NCBI GenBank assembly: GCA_933207985.1
Contig: OW240915.1
Coordinates: forward strand, 116,313,238 to 116,377,237
DNA from: Pelobates cultripes
Lineage: Eukaryota; Chordata; Amphibia; Anura; Pelobatidae
Reading direction: 5' to 3'
DNA length: 64,000 nucleotides
Part shown: in pieces, positions 34,621 through 46,080 of the stretch
Layout: each line of letters opens with the position of its first letter
Numbering within the stretch: the stretch's first letter is position 1
The notes under the pieces: model-generated
Seen by the model: the letters and a program-made list of their open reading frames with translations, nothing else
What the model was told of the DNA's origin: nothing
The model's database searches: none
Program-made: the position numbers and the translations under genes

Positions 34621-34799
34621 GGGTAGCTATTAGCCCCGCCTTGCAAATAGCCCCGCCCCCACCGCTCTGTAAGCCCCGCCCCCGCCCCCTTGATTTTAAA
34701 AAAAAATTTTTTTTTTTTTGCTCCCCTGTCACCCGGCCATGTGTGAGCTATGTCGGCCACAGGGTGCCCCTTAGTCTAAGGCCGGCCCTGATCACCAGA

Positions 34800-35089
34800 A
34801 CTACCTGCTATGGCCTTATAGTTCGAACCAGACCAAGCCACACCCTTTCAAGTATGCACTTGGATACACTCCACTGAAAGACATAATAGGGAGTCAGTTC
34901 AGGAAAATGTCTGCTGCTCATTAACATTTTAATGATAGCGGACGTTCTATGCTGTCATGGCAGGGGTGGTCCTAAATGCCACAGGGTGGCATAGAACATC
35001 CTCACCAATCAGGGGACTTACCTGGTCCTTGCCTTTACCTGGGGACTGCAAATATTAGTGTTTCAAAGCAGTAAAACATATGATAACGA
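34800..35089. other. Unassigned non-coding stretch
   Basis: No gene or defined repeat recognised. Confidence 0.4.
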
Positions 35090-35300
35090 TGATATCGTCA
35101 GTAAAAGTGCAGTTTTTTTTGCATTTTTCAAACACAAACGGCACTTTCACTGACAATATAGCTGTTGTGAGATTAGTGTTTCAAAACAGTAAAACATATT
35201 TGTTTTCAGCAAAGTCTCTCGAGTATAACAGTACCCCCCATATACAGATTTTATGGTATTTTCAAAATATACAGAGTCAAATATAAAACTGGAGTTTGCT
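35090..35300 (+). repeat. Copy of the ~385-bp subunit repeat (plus)
   Basis: Contains ACAGTACCCCCCATATACAG, TTTTATGGTATTTTCAAAAT and ACAGAGTCAAATATA, matching the landmarks of the repeat at 1037-2812. It is interrupted downstream by the CR1 and hAT elements and resumes as the short 36190-36246 segment. Confidence 0.6.
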
Positions 35301-35559
35301 TGAACGTAGTCTCTTTTAAGTAGGAGTTGAAACAACAGGAGTTTCCTGGAGAACTGGTGTACTGTGACTGGTATTGGTTAATACCAAGTGAAAAAGTAGG
35401 TTTAATTATTTTTTTCCATCTTTTTTATAGATATTTTTAATCTTTGCTGATTTTATTTATAACTTTGTCCCTTTTTTATTTATATGTTTCTCTTTGCTGT
35501 TTTAACGAGAAACATATAATCTTGTGTGAATCATTTGCCATCTCTACTTCTTCTCTGGA

Positions 35560-36189
35560 GGAAGGTGTATAGATATCCTGTTCTAAATAAGGATATCATG
35601 GCACTAGAAAAAGTGCGGAGACGAGCTACAAAATCGATAAAAGAAATGGAGCATTTTAGTTAAGAATAAAGGTTAAAAAATGTACATCTCTTTAGTTTGG
35701 AAAAACGGTGCCTCAGAGGGGATATGATAACATTATACAAATATTTTTGGGGCCAGTACACACCATAATCTGGAAATCTATTCATAAACAGGGCTATACA
35801 TAGGATACGAGGTCACGCATTTAGGCTGGAAGATAGGAGATTTCATCTAAGACAAATAAGTTTGTTTTTTTTTTTTTTACAGTAAGAGCAATACGGATAT
35901 GGAATGTTTAGATGAACAGATGTTTAAACAGCAATTGGATAAATACTTGCAAAAACATAACATACAGGGATATAATTTCTAATTAGTGGGGAAATAGCTG
36001 CTTGATCCAAGGAGATATTTGACTGGTATTTTGGGATCAAGAAGGATTTTATTTTTCCTAGTTTGTTGCAAAAATAAAAGTGCTTCAGACTGGGTTTTTT
36101 GCCTTCTTTTGGTTCAACTGCAAAAACATATGTGAGGAAGGCTGAACTTGATGGACGCAAGTCTCTTTTCAGCTATGTAACTATGTAAC
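35560..36189 (+). mobile_element. CR1-family LINE 3' end
   Basis: The sequence translates on the plus strand to the C-terminal tail of a CR1-type RT: LEKVRRRATKSIKEMEHFS, then after a frameshift LFSLEKRCLRGDMITLYKYFWG, then RIWNV-like. It is followed by the 3' untranslated region (GATCAAGAAGGATTTTATTT, GAACTTGATGGACGCAAGTC) and the tail CTATGTAACTATGTAAC. Only the last ~630 bp were inserted; non-functional. Confidence 0.82.
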
Positions 36190-36254
36190 TTGCATTTCCG
36201 TTTTTTCACATTGAAATTTGCCAGATTGATATGTTGTTTTTAAAAATGTGTGGT

Positions 36255-37345
36255 CACGACCGGCCTTAGGTGTTCAGGCACCCTGTGTGAGCCAATCTTG
36301 TGGCGCCCCCCTTGCCATCTTTGTTTGCCCCCTCTAGACAATTTCAGGCACATTTACAATCTGTCGCCTGCATCCCCTTCAACAAAACCCTGCCTCCTTC
36401 CCCCGTCCCCTGCCCCCCTTTATCACCAGCCCCTTGCCCCACTTTATCACCAGCCCCTTGCCCCCTTCACCAGCCCTCTACCCTCTTCAATAAAACACAA
36501 TCGTTATAAACAAACAAAAAAAATGCAATAAGGACAAGCACTTACATTAAAGGCTGCTGCTCCCTGGATCCAGCGGTCCGTTTTTCCCACTCCGCCGACT
36601 GAAGAACACCTGCCGCCATGACACCCACTGAGCGGATCCTTCCGAAGTCGCGCCTCCACCTTCCTCCTCCACGCTCCTCCTGCATTCCAATTTGGGCTGG
36701 TTTGTGAGTGACTTACTGCGAGCTGTGTCGGCCACCTCTAGCCCCTGTTGCCATGGCGCCCTGTGCAGCCGCACAGCTCACACACCCCAAAGGCCGGCCC
36801 TAGTTACAGTCACACACAAAGGCAGATAGTCCGGCACAGTTACAGTCACACACAGAGTACGGTCACACACACACACGCGCACACACACACACACACACAC
36901 ACAGGCAGACAGTCAGACAGTGTTACAGTCTCACACACACACACAGGCAGACAGTCACAGAGTACAGTCTCTCTCACACACACAAACACACAGATACTGT
37001 TACAGTCACACACAGAGTACAGTCTCTCACACAGGCAAACAGTCAGACACACTCTCACACACACACAGGCAGACAGTCACACACAGAGAAAAGTCTCACA
37101 CACAAACACACACATGCAGACAGTCACACACAGAATACAGTCTCACACATACAAAGTACAGTCACACACACAATTACCTCTTTTTCCTTATGGATGGAAG
37201 GGAGGAGTGGAAGCAGGGATTCTTTTCTGTGCAGCAAGTACTTGGAGCTTCAGTGAGCTGCAAGCTCCGCCCCGGCTGCCTTTTAGCCCCACCTCCTCCA
37301 TGTGGTAAGCTCCGTCCAGCTGCATGCCCCCTAAGGCCGGCCCTG
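36255..37345. mobile_element. Second minisatellite-bearing hAT element
   Basis: Begins CACGACCGGCCTTAGG and ends CTAAGGCCGGCCCTG, with 8-bp flanks TGTGTGGT and CGTGTGGT (7 of 8 match). It contains an internal extra end-like sequence AAAGGCCGGCCCTAG at ~36790-36804 followed by the same (CA)nGGCAGACAGT array (36805-37175). It therefore looks like two related elements nested or joined. No transposase. Confidence 0.75.
36805..37175. repeat. CACA/GGCAGACAGT minisatellite, second array
   Basis: About 370 bp of units related to those at 33715-34430, with additional ACAGAGTACAGTCTC variants. Confidence 0.88.
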
Positions 37346-37353
37346 CGTGTGGT

Positions 37354-37960
37354 AACCCAGAAATGAGAATTATCCCCATGATGGCATACCATTTGCAAAA
37401 GTAGACAATCCAAGGCATTGCAAATGGGGTATGTTCACTCTTTTTTAATAGCCACTTAGTCACAAATACTGTACAAAATTAGTGTTCAAATTAGTTATTT
37501 TGCATTTTTCACACATAAATAAACATGATTGCTAACTTTGGTCAGTATTTGTGATTAGTATACTAAAAAAGACTGGGCATACCCCTGTTGTAATACCTTG
37601 GGCTGTCTACTTTTGCAAATGGTATGCTATCATGGGTTTTTTTCTTCTCAAAGGCAACATAACCAGTGTGGCAAATTTTAATGTGTATAAACTGAAAAAT
37701 GTCACATGCTATATTTAACAGTGTAATTTTCCAAAACACCATAAAACTTGTACATGGGGGGTACTGTTTTACTCGTACATTGCTGAATATAAATATGTGT
37801 ACTTTATTGCAATAACAGCTAACAGTATTATGACATTTACTGTTAAAATGCCATGCAGAACAATTATTTTTTTTTTATATACAATAAGTGTGGGTGCATT
37901 TAATATGAAAGAGGTGAATTATGGTTGTATAGATATATAGTGCAAATTACCAGATTTTAA
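37354..37960 (-). repeat. Copy of the ~385-bp subunit repeat with inverted halves
   Basis: The part at 37354-37480 matches the repeat at 1037-2812 in plus orientation (ATGGCATACCATTT, AATGGGGTATG). The part at 37560-37940 matches it in minus orientation, including the terminal block CCTCTTTCATATTAAATGCA read from 37920 leftward. The two halves face each other. Confidence 0.6.
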
Positions 37961-37990
37961 TTACATGATGTAATTACATGATGTATTATT

Positions 37991-38140
37991 ATTCCTTAGC
38001 AGCAAAAAGAAGGATATAAGGTATTCATAGAAAAAAAAACTGAAACAAGTACCCTAAAGGATTAACCATAGCATCTTCGCCAAAGAGAGCCATCCATATA
38101 GCCATATCATCCCATGTGACCCTTAGCCACCCTCTTTCTT
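37991..38140 (+). repeat. DIRS inverted terminal repeat, left
   Basis: Shares ACAAGTACCCTAAAGGATTA and CCCATGTGACCCTTAGCCA with the complement of 43245-43397. Confidence 0.85.
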
Positions 38141-38339
38141 GGTGATGCCGAAGCCAATCTTCAACGAAAACCCCAAATGAAAGTAACTGGAGAAACACAT
38201 CAGACCAACTAGCCGCCGATATCCTCCATGTGAATGGATATTTAGGAACACATCCGCTGGAAACTGTGAAGAAAACTGATCTTGATGGTAATAATCAGCA
38301 AAACGTCAAGCTGGAAGGGATAGAGAAAGAAATGGTAAA

Positions 38340-39170
38340 ATATGTCCCAGACCCCAAGAGTTCATAACCAGCATCCTAGCCCTGTACCAAGAATCTTCGG
38401 CTAAAATCTTTAGCACAGGCTTCCTATCGACTCCATTAGCCATACGAAATGGCACAAGACAGGGCTGCCCCCTTTCCCCGCTCATCTTTATCCTTTGCCT
38501 AGAGCCCTTGATAAGGCATATAAAACAAACAAAAGGAATTCAGGGCATATCTACTCCAAAGGGCGAACAGAAACTGGCATTGTTTGCCGACGATATTCTC
38601 CTGTACCTCACAAAACCAGAGCACTCCATCCCACAGCTGCAAAAGCTCTTTGCCACATACAGCGAAGTATCCTTCTACAAAAACAACACTGCAAAAACAC
38701 AAGCTCTCCCTATTCTATTACCGCACACCCTCACGACACAACTCGTGTGCACATATATATTCGACTGGAGGAAAAAGTCGCTCTCATACTTAGGGATTAA
38801 ACTCACTAAATCAATAAACACACTCTGATTCAGAAACTCACAACACAATTAACATCATGGGAAGACCTAGAGGTTTCCTGGATAGGCCGCATCAACTCAA
38901 TTAAGATGATGATTCTCCCGCACATACTTTACCTGTTCAGAACCATCCCCATAACTTTGCCAGCCCGCCTCCTTAACAGGCTCTAATCTGTTATAAACGC
39001 GTACGTCTGGAAACGGAAACCCCCGTGAATTAAAAACAAGACTTTAGGCCTCCACTTCACTAGAGGAGGTCTGGGCCTCCCCAATGTTCGCTTCTACTAC
39101 CAGGCCTCCTTATTAGCTCAAGGTCTAAGACTACTCAGAGCTTCCGAGAACGCACCAACCCCTATCTGAA
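38340..39170 (+). pseudogene. L1-like LINE RT fragment lodged in DIRS
   Basis: A plus-strand L1-type RT part: SILALYQESSAKIF, NGTRQGCPLSPLIF (~38452), LALFADDILLYL (motif C, ~38576), LSYLGIKLTKS, VSWIGRINSIKMMILPHILY (~38876), NAYVWKRKPP and GGLGLPNVRFYYQASLL. It lacks both ends; the missing 3' end is unusual for a LINE insertion. It starts and ends near DIRS sequence, so it was probably joined by rearrangement. Confidence 0.85.
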
Positions 39171-39177
39171 GTAATGA

Positions 39178-39700
39178 TTTAGTACATCTGGAAATGTGAA
39201 GGAAACCCCGTAGGGCTGAAGGAGCATTCGTCAATGTCCAGTGCTCGAACATCTGAAACCCGTTTGCATGATATTTGACAGAGGAGCATGGTCAGTTTTG
39301 CTGGGAGCTGTTTAAGCGTGAGGTCTGCATTCTGTGGCCAGGTTTCCAGCAAGGTGAGAACCAGGTTCACATCCCATACTGACTTATATCGATGTTGAGG
39401 TAGTCATGCAAATCTAATGCCACGTAGGAGTCAACACACCAGAAGATGTTCCACTGGGGAACCCTTTAGTCCATGATGGCCAGTGGAGATAGATGATCTA
39501 TAGACATTAATAGTGTGATAGGCCAGACCTTGGTCATATAAGCCTGTAAGAAAACACAATAGGCAGTCCCCGGAGAGGAGCCATGCTAACAATCTGAGGT
39601 GCCCCTGCACCAGAAGGGGGTGTTTGTTCACATCGGGATCCAGTAGGCGGTGCGTTGATTCGTGGAGCATTCTGGGAAGATCTATGGACCATCTCCATGA
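39178..39700 (-). pseudogene. DIRS tyrosine recombinase, truncated
   Basis: Minus-strand pieces resemble the DIRS recombinase: FLTGLYDQGLAYHTINVYRS and TGHHGLKGSPV (39431-39670 frame), then LLCQISCKRVSDVRALDI (39179-39370 frame), the helix region of the first catalytic Arg block. The catalytic HxxR and Tyr would lie left of 39178 and are missing. Confidence 0.78.
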
Positions 39701-39907
39701 GAAAAGGGAACCAAGGCTGTGCAGTCCAGAATGGGGCTATAAGAACCAAAGACGCCCGTTAATGGTGGAGGTGTACTAATGCCTGAGCCAGTAGAGAGAA
39801 AGGAGGAAATGCATAAAGTCGTCTGTCCGGACACGATTAGAGGAAGGCATCTGTCCCTATAGCGTCTGGGTCCAGCCTCCAACTGAAGAACACCGGGAGT
39901 TGGGAAT

Positions 39908-40783
39908 TCAAACGAGATGCGAACAGATCGATTTACATCGTGCCCCAGTGTTTTGTAGTTGTAGGAAGGCATCGCGGTCCAGTCGGCAATCGCTGGTGTC
40001 CCGCAGATGTCTGGAATTCCAATCCACTATTGTATTGGACAGACCTGGAATGTATTCTGCTTGTACTGAAATATTGCGATCCAGGCAATATTGCCAGAAT
40101 TCCGTGGCTAGGTACGTCAGTATCTTGGATCTCATGCTGCCCAAATGGTTGATGTAGCGGACTGCCGATATATTGTCCATTTGCAGAATAATGGAGCAAT
40201 TGATTGTGAGAGCTAGGAGGCTCTTTAGGGCGAACGATCCTGCCGTGAGTTCCAGGCCGTTGATGTGAAGCTCTTTTTCTGATAGGGACCATCTTCCTCC
40301 TGTGTAGAAAGGACCACAACTCGCTCCCCAACCACACGTGCTCGCATCGAATTCTATGATAAAAACCGGGGCGGTCCCGAAGATCGCTCTGCCGTTCCAT
40401 GCATCCATGTGTTGCAGCCACCAGGTGAGTTCCTCCTTGGCTGTGTAGTTGAGTGGAACAGAGTCGGAGTAGGAGCGACCCAAGCGTAAATGTGCGGCCT
40501 TTAGTCTTTGAAGGGCCATGTGATGAAGAGGCCCCGGGAAAATCACCTGGATGGAGGCCGAGAGGAGACTGATTATCCTGGCCAGTTGTCGTAAGGTTAA
40601 CACTGAACGAGCCACGGTCCTGCGGATTTCCTTCTTAATGAGTTTGACCTTTGCGGCCGGTAGGTTGAGGATCCCATGTGCCGCGTCTATGTTGAATCCC
40701 AAAAATTCCATGGACTGGGAAGGGGTTAGCACTGACAGTAGTTGATCAGGAATCCTAAGTTTTGTAGGAGGGACAACACCCAA
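39908..40783 (-). pseudogene. DIRS RT C-terminus and RNase H
   Basis: A 291-codon open frame includes SMEFLGFNIDAAHGILNLP (after the RT palm), LARIISLLSAS, WWLQHMDAWNG, then IIEFDASTCGWGASCG (RNase H first Asp), KELHINGLELTA (Glu), LQMDNISAVRYINHLG (Asp) and VDWNSRHLRD. This is the classic DIRS RNase H. The frame is open but cut from the palm upstream by a frameshift near 40745-40783. Confidence 0.88.
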
Positions 40784-41180
40784 GAGAGATGTTGACAGAG
40801 CTGGTGAGCATTGTGCGCCATAATCAGCATATCATCTAAGTATATGATCATACCTGTAGGTCGAGTTTGACCATCCAATCCCCCAGCCTGAGGAGGTCTT
40901 GAAGGCAGTGGATTCCCTCCATTTGAAGTGGTGGTACTGAACAAAAATGTTGAGGGGACACAGGTTGATAACCGGCCTCACTACCCTCCCCCCTCCCCCA
41001 CCAAAAGAGCTTGCTCACAAACCCGGGAGAGCAAGGCGGAACTTGGTAGATCGCGCCTTTCCCTTGTAGTACGTGGATTTCTTCCACTACCAGGACCCTG
41101 TCCTGTTGGGAAGACACAATCCGGTGGGGCACTGAGGTTTGGACTGGCGGTTGCACAAACTCTATTCGATAACCCAGAAT
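40780..41180 (-). pseudogene. DIRS reverse transcriptase palm
   Basis: Minus-strand frames give INLCPLNIF-like then QYHHFKMEGIHCLQDLL (motif A approach, ~40940-40900), WMVKLDL, then MIIYLDDMLIM at about 40851-40819 (catalytic YLDD). Frameshifts separate the blocks. Confidence 0.8.
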
Positions 41181-42003
41181 GGTATTGAGGACCCAAACAT
41201 GGTATTGAGGACCCAGGCCTTGACAAAATGGCCACCACATATGACATACAAAAGGGGGGAATGGTAGAGCACTTACCATAAGGCCGTCGGCCATACATGG
41301 TACACCTGGTTCCTCCGGACGGCCATGATCTGCCTCTGACTGGGAAGAAAGGCGAAGGGGCCCTAGTCTCTGTATGCTGGAACTTAGGCGTGGCAGAGCC
41401 TCAGTAGCCCCGGTAGAAATTCCGGGAGTATCGGCTGGACAGAAAGCCGGATGTCTGTTGGCCCCACCAAAAACCTTTGGAGAGAAGACTCTCGTCATGT
41501 TTGTTTGTGCCTTGTCTAGTGCTGTAAAGGTACTAACATAGGTACCTAATTCTTTCACGAAATCGTCTCAGAATAGGAGTCCTTTTGTCTGTGATCCAGG
41601 CTCAGATATTGCCATATTAACAAATTCAGGGTCTATCTTTATGAGGATAGCTTTATGCCTCTCAGTGGCCAATGCAGTGTTAGCGTTGCCAATTAAGCAA
41701 ATAGAGCATTGGAACCAACCCCTGATGGCCAAGAGATCAACTGGTTAAGACTGCTTCGATCATGTCGAAGATTTTGGTACTAGGACCTAATGCATCAAGC
41801 ACCTTGTCTTGGCAATGATGTAATGAGTAGTCGAGTCCCCTTTTGGCTTTCCAGCCTGATTTCCCCAGGAATTGGGTGACTTTAGGGTCTACTTGCGGCG
41901 GGGCTCAGGCCATATCAGGGACCGTTGGGCGCGGGCACTTTCTACAATTTATTCCTTGTGGCCTTATCCAGGGGTTTTCTAATTCTGGCAGCAATATACT
42001 GGG

Positions 42004-42686
42004 CTACGTGATCGGTCGGGTACCATTCGGCCGACCTAGGGTTCTGTAAGGCATCGGGATCAAACAGGGGTTCACCCTGTGGGTCGAGAATGGCAAACGT
42101 GTCCGTGATCTCTTTAGCACAAATGGCCTTTTTATAGCCAAACTGCAGTCCAGAGATGAATTCTCTGAGTCAATAGAGCCAATCTCATCGAACTTCGAGT
42201 TGGAAGAAGCTGTTAGGGCTTTTGCATTCATCCATGTCCGCACCGCTTTTGCCTGGCGGGTGGCTTTTTGGACGCAACCTGTCCATCAGTTCAGTTTTGG
42301 AGCTATGCTTGCCCATTGAGGGTCTTCTTCACAGCCTTACGGCTGCTAGGGACCACCTGCTTATCATCAGAGGCCTTGGGACATGTCAGACTAGGGGCGT
42401 GACTAGACGCCATAATAGCGTTGGTAATAGAGTGCGACAAGTTGTCCGACATTGCTCCGTTTGCAGAATAAATGGCGTGGGTGACCGATTTGGTCATCGC
42501 AGCGTCCAGGAGCGAGTGGAACTCCTCTGAGTTCACTTGCTCTTGTGAAGCTACCTCTTCCTCCTGATGGGTAGGTGGTCTAGGAGCAGAGGTTAGCTGG
42601 CGCCTAGTGGCACTCTCAGCAATGGTAGGGACAGTACCATCAAACTCCTTAGGGGTCTGCATAATAAGCAATAAGGGACACCACAC
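42004..42686 (-). pseudogene. DIRS gag-like ORF1 fragment
   Basis: Two frames (127 and 79 codons) on the minus strand resemble DIRS ORF1 in position and style: MQTPKEFDGTVP, then an acidic/serine-rich stretch, a region predicted as helical, and further on GEPLFDPDALQNPRSAEWYP in a shifted frame. DIRS Gag has no universal motif; the call rests on position next to DIRS RT. Confidence 0.6.
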
Positions 42687-43244
42687 TAACAGGGAGACTG
42701 CAGTGAAAATTAACTATTCATAAAGAAGGGGTGCTGGGCAAGAGGCAGTGAAACAAGGCACAATAAGCTAACAGGACAAAGCACAATACAAAATGCTGGC
42801 AGCTTAGCAAGTGTTCCTTCAGGAATAGCCCCAGGGAAGCACTGTCAGGCTGTCCAGCTCATTAAGCAGCCAATTGGCTTGTGCCTGTCCCTAAACGAGC
42901 AGCGTGAACCGGGAAAAATGTGCGTCAAACTCTTTGCCACACTCAATATGGCCGCCGCGATTCGCAACCACGAACTGTGCATGTGCGAGTGGCCCTGGTC
43001 GCAGAATACTAACGGGTAATAAACAATCCGGAAAAAAAAATAAGAGAAAGGGGGTTAGCTGCGGGGCAGGGGTGGGAAACCAAGGGAGGAAGCAGGTAAA
43101 AGAAAAAACAGAGGGCCAAACAAGGAGGGCCCTGTTCAAATACAAGTAAAAAAATGAAAATTCAAAAGTTATGAGAGAACCCACAGGTAATCAAGCACAA
43201 GAAAAACTAATACAGCAAATTATTGGTGATAGCTGAGGCAGCAG

Positions 43245-43397
43245 CAAAGAAAGAGGATGGCTAAGGGTCACATGGGATAATATGGCTATGTGTACGACTC
43301 TCATTGGTTAAGATGCTATGGTTAATCCTTTAGGGTACTTGTTTCAGGTTTTTTTTTCCTATGAATATCTTATATCCTTTCTTTGCTGCTGAGGAAT
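43245..43397 (-). repeat. DIRS inverted terminal repeat, right
   Basis: Complementary to 37991-38140. It bounds the DIRS element on its 5' side. Confidence 0.85.
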
Positions 43398-43435
43398 AAA
43401 GAAAGAGATCAAACAGAATATGAGCCTCGGTATCC

Positions 43436-43660
43436 TTTAACCTCTTAACGCCCGCTGACGGTTCAGGAACGTCATCGGAAAAATACCCTTGAGGACTGAT
43501 GACGGTCCTGAATCGTCATAACGATAATATTTACTTACCCGATAGCCGCCGTTCCTGGTCTGGGTGGACTGCCTGTGTCTAACAGAGCGGTCACATGGCC
43601 GCAATAGGTGCCTGTGTATCTGCTGACAGGTAGTCTCCCTGCATGTGTAAAATAAAAAAA
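43436..43660 (+). repeat. TTAA element end with GACGGT palindromes
   Basis: Begins CCTCTTAACGCCCGCTGACG and continues with TGATGACGGTCCTGAATCGTC and TTACTTACCCGATAGCCG. It matches 63878-64000 in the same orientation. Likely one end of a non-autonomous TTAA-inserting element. Confidence 0.65.
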
Positions 43661-43679
43661 AAGTTGTTAATAAATAAAA

Positions 43680-43855
43680 ATATAATTATCCTGATGAAAG
43701 CCATGGATGTTGGCTGAAACGCTGATCGGATTTTAAAGAGATGAAATAAAGGAATCCTTTAAAGAAAACCAAGACCATGAGTGCAAGCCTTTCAATATTT
43801 ATATGATAATTTATGGCACTGGCTAAAGTGCACCCATCATTTTGAAAATTAAAAG
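43680..43855 (+). repeat. Possible Penelope-type tail
   Basis: CCTGATGAAAGCCATGGATG followed by GGCTGAAACGCTGATCGG resembles the 'TGATGAAGxxx...GAAACG' signature of amphibian Penelope tails. No coding part is present. Confidence 0.35.
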
Positions 43856-43858
43856 TGT

Positions 43859-44278
43859 GTGTGCAAGGACAAAGAGAGATTCCGTGACCTTGGCAGGTAT
43901 ATGAGCTTATTTCCAAATATACGTTTTTTGACCACAGTAAATGACCTGGAACATATTCAAAATACTGAAATTGGACCAATATCTTGGTCCGACCATGCTC
44001 CAGTCTATTTAGAAATACTTAATAATAAAACCTATAAGCATAGAACTAGATGGAGACTCAATGAAAGCCTACTATCTTCAAATACGTACTTTGAGTATTT
44101 ACATTTGGAGATGGAGAAATTCCTGACAATAAATGACAATGGGGCTGTTTCATCCTCAGTACTGTGGTGTATTCTTAAATATTTTATTAGAGGTTTACTT
44201 ATTAAACTGGGTAGGCAAAAAAAGAAAAGTAAACAGAAATCGATGTTAGATCTTCAAATTGAACTAGCCAAAAATTAA
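43859..44278 (+). pseudogene. LINE endonuclease C-terminus
   Basis: An open frame of 139 codons. Landmarks are IRFLTTVNDLEHIQN, ISWSDHAPVYLEIL (catalytic Ser-Asp-His) and RWRLNESLLS, the end of an APE-type endonuclease and start of the linker. The N-terminal part is missing. Confidence 0.85.
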
Positions 44279-44349
44279 AGATTAAATATGCTTAATATAG
44301 TCCCGAAAGAACTAAATATATAGATAAAATCTGAAAAGATATAAACAAA

Positions 44350-46080
44350 AAAGTACTAACTCAAGTTGAAAAAGCTATTCTCCACCTAAAACAAACGTGG
44401 TACCATAACAATAATAAAGTTGGGAAGGTACTCTCAAGTAAAATATAGAATGATAGGAAACAGAACACCATTTCCAGATTAATTGTAAATGATAAATCAG
44501 TTATTTTTCCAAAAGAGATTGCCAGAGAATTTGCTATTTATTATGAAAATCTCTACAACTTAAACATTATTCCACACTCAAACAATAAAATTATGGAATT
44601 CTTAGAGGGCCTTAAAATTCCCAAAATAATTGAAGAATTTTTACAAAATCTAAACATTCTCCCATACAGAAATTAAAGACGTTATTAGTGAATTGAAACC
44701 TTCTAAAGCACCAGGCCCTGACGGCTATTCCTCAATATTTTATAGGAAATTTCAAGACATATTTATACCATCTGTGGTGTATCACCAAATTAATATATAT
44801 ATTACACAAGGTTCGTCTACATTAAAAGGTATTTATTAAAAGACAACAACACAATACTATAAATGTATCACAAACACACAGCCCAGACCCACGGAGCAAC
44901 AACCCTTTTTAAATCTATCTATCTATATAGTAACCCCTTCCCCACACTTTTGATCTCACCCACGGTAAGGCCTTAACATCTAGTAATGGCTCACTGCTGC
45001 AAGTTCAACATCACATCCACCAAGGAAGAAAAGGAAACAACAGAGTGTAACATGGTTCACCAAGATAGTACAGAGAGGAATGGAGAAAGGGGGGAAGTAG
45101 TTATCTCTTTCCTGACTTGTAAAGGTATTGAATTTCCTGATTACCATTTCAAAGGGTAAAGCTTATCCCACTGTAAGAAAGGCAAACATGAGCTTGGTCA
45201 CATGACCCCTGGTCACCATATTAGTTTGATGACAGAATGTCACCACACCATCACTCTCCAAAACCTTTCACGATTTCTCAACATGTGGCATACCAAGTGA
45301 GATGCTCCGGGCCACAATATCTCAGATCCTAAAATATTGTTAATAAATGTGATGTTAAGATATTCTCAAACACCCTTGCCAGTCGACTCAAATTAATAAT
45401 TCCACAAATTGTCCTTAAAGACCAATCAGGATTTGTTATGGACAGGAATCCAATTGACAATCATCGGAAAATAATTAGCATAATACATAAAACAGATTTA
45501 GCCTTTTCAGGCTTTTGATAGAATGGGGTGGAGATATCTAGGAATTTGGGATAGTAGGTTGGATTAAAGATAACATCATGGTTTTATACTCATATCCGAC
45601 AGACAAAGTAGCAGAAACATAGAAACCTAGAAACATAGAAACATGGCTCACAATTTGTTCACATGTTCACAATTTGAATCAGAATGGTGCAATATTATGA
45701 ATGGTACCTATCAAGGCTGCCCTTTGGCACCCCTACTCTAGTACTTTTGATTGAACCACTAGCCATTTTCATGCGCTAAAATAAAAAATAAGAAACCAAA
45801 CATGCAAAATAACGTTAAATGCCTATTATGTTTTCCTGTCCTTGACAAATCCCACTGAGTCGTTTGAAGTACTTATCTCCGCAATTAATGAATATAGTAA
45901 GATCTCAAATTATAAAATTAATATAAAAAAATCCCAAGTATTATTCAAATCCTCTACTAAAGCTACTGTTGACTTATTCAAAACTAAATATCATTTCAAT
46001 TGGAATAAAACCCATATAGTCTACTTGGGTATTAAGATTAAGCCGGGTATCTCTAATATGGTAGAATTTATTTATAATTA
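44350..46080 (+). pseudogene. LINE RT (fingers and palm), broken
   Basis: Blocks in order: EFAIYYENLYN (~44525), LKPSKAPGPDGYSSIFYRKF (~44695), a ~0.5-kb non-LINE insertion (44820-45345), DVKIFSNTLASRLKLIIPQ (~45350), DQSGFVMDRNPIDNHRK (~45420), NGTYQGCPLAPLL (~45700) and ISAINEYSKISNYKINIKKS with HIVYLGIKIKPG (45842-46081 frame). The catalytic ADD box is not intact. Multiple stops and frameshifts. Confidence 0.78.
44820..45345. other. Unidentified insertion in LINE RT
   Basis: Non-coding DNA between RT fingers and palm parts that belong together. Family and exact ends not determined. It begins GTCTACATTAAAAGGTATTT and ends near AAATATTGTTAATAAATGTG. Confidence 0.5.

Larger units (their letters stand above)
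33624..34790. mobile_element. Non-autonomous hAT element with minisatellite
   Basis: This is a 1167-bp element with inverted ends CAGGGCTGGCCTTAG and CTAAGGCCGGCCCTG and a perfect 8-bp duplication ATCACCAG (33616-33623, 34791-34798), the hAT signature. The interior is a minisatellite (33715-34430) followed by a ~90-bp-arm hairpin. The open frames of 338, 281 and 218 codons in all three plus-strand frames come from the stop-free repeat and are not genes. No transposase. Confidence 0.9.
37991..43397 (-). mobile_element. DIRS-like retroelement with inverted terminal repeats
   Basis: Positions 37991-38140 and 43245-43397 are inverted repeats of ~150 bp (about 85% alike by eye). Between them, on the minus strand, lie a gag-like frame (42690-42000), RT (~41150-40780), RNase H (~40780-39910) and a tyrosine-recombinase fragment (~39670-39180), the DIRS order. 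Inverted repeats rather than LTRs, and absence of a target duplication, are typical of DIRS elements. Many frameshifts. The recombinase is cut at ~39178, and an L1 fragment fills 38150-39170. Confidence 0.85.

Noticed and set aside
33610..34626. Open frames of 338, 281 and 218 codons in all three plus-strand frames
   Set aside because: They are translations of a minisatellite (CA)nGGCAGACAGT that lacks stop codons in every frame. No domain, and the region is a hAT element interior.
36748..37366. 186- and 148-codon open frames
   Set aside because: They span the second minisatellite of a hAT element in two frames; not genes.
39908..40783. 291-codon open frame as a host gene
   Set aside because: It contains DIRS RT/RNase H motifs and is flanked by other DIRS parts in order.
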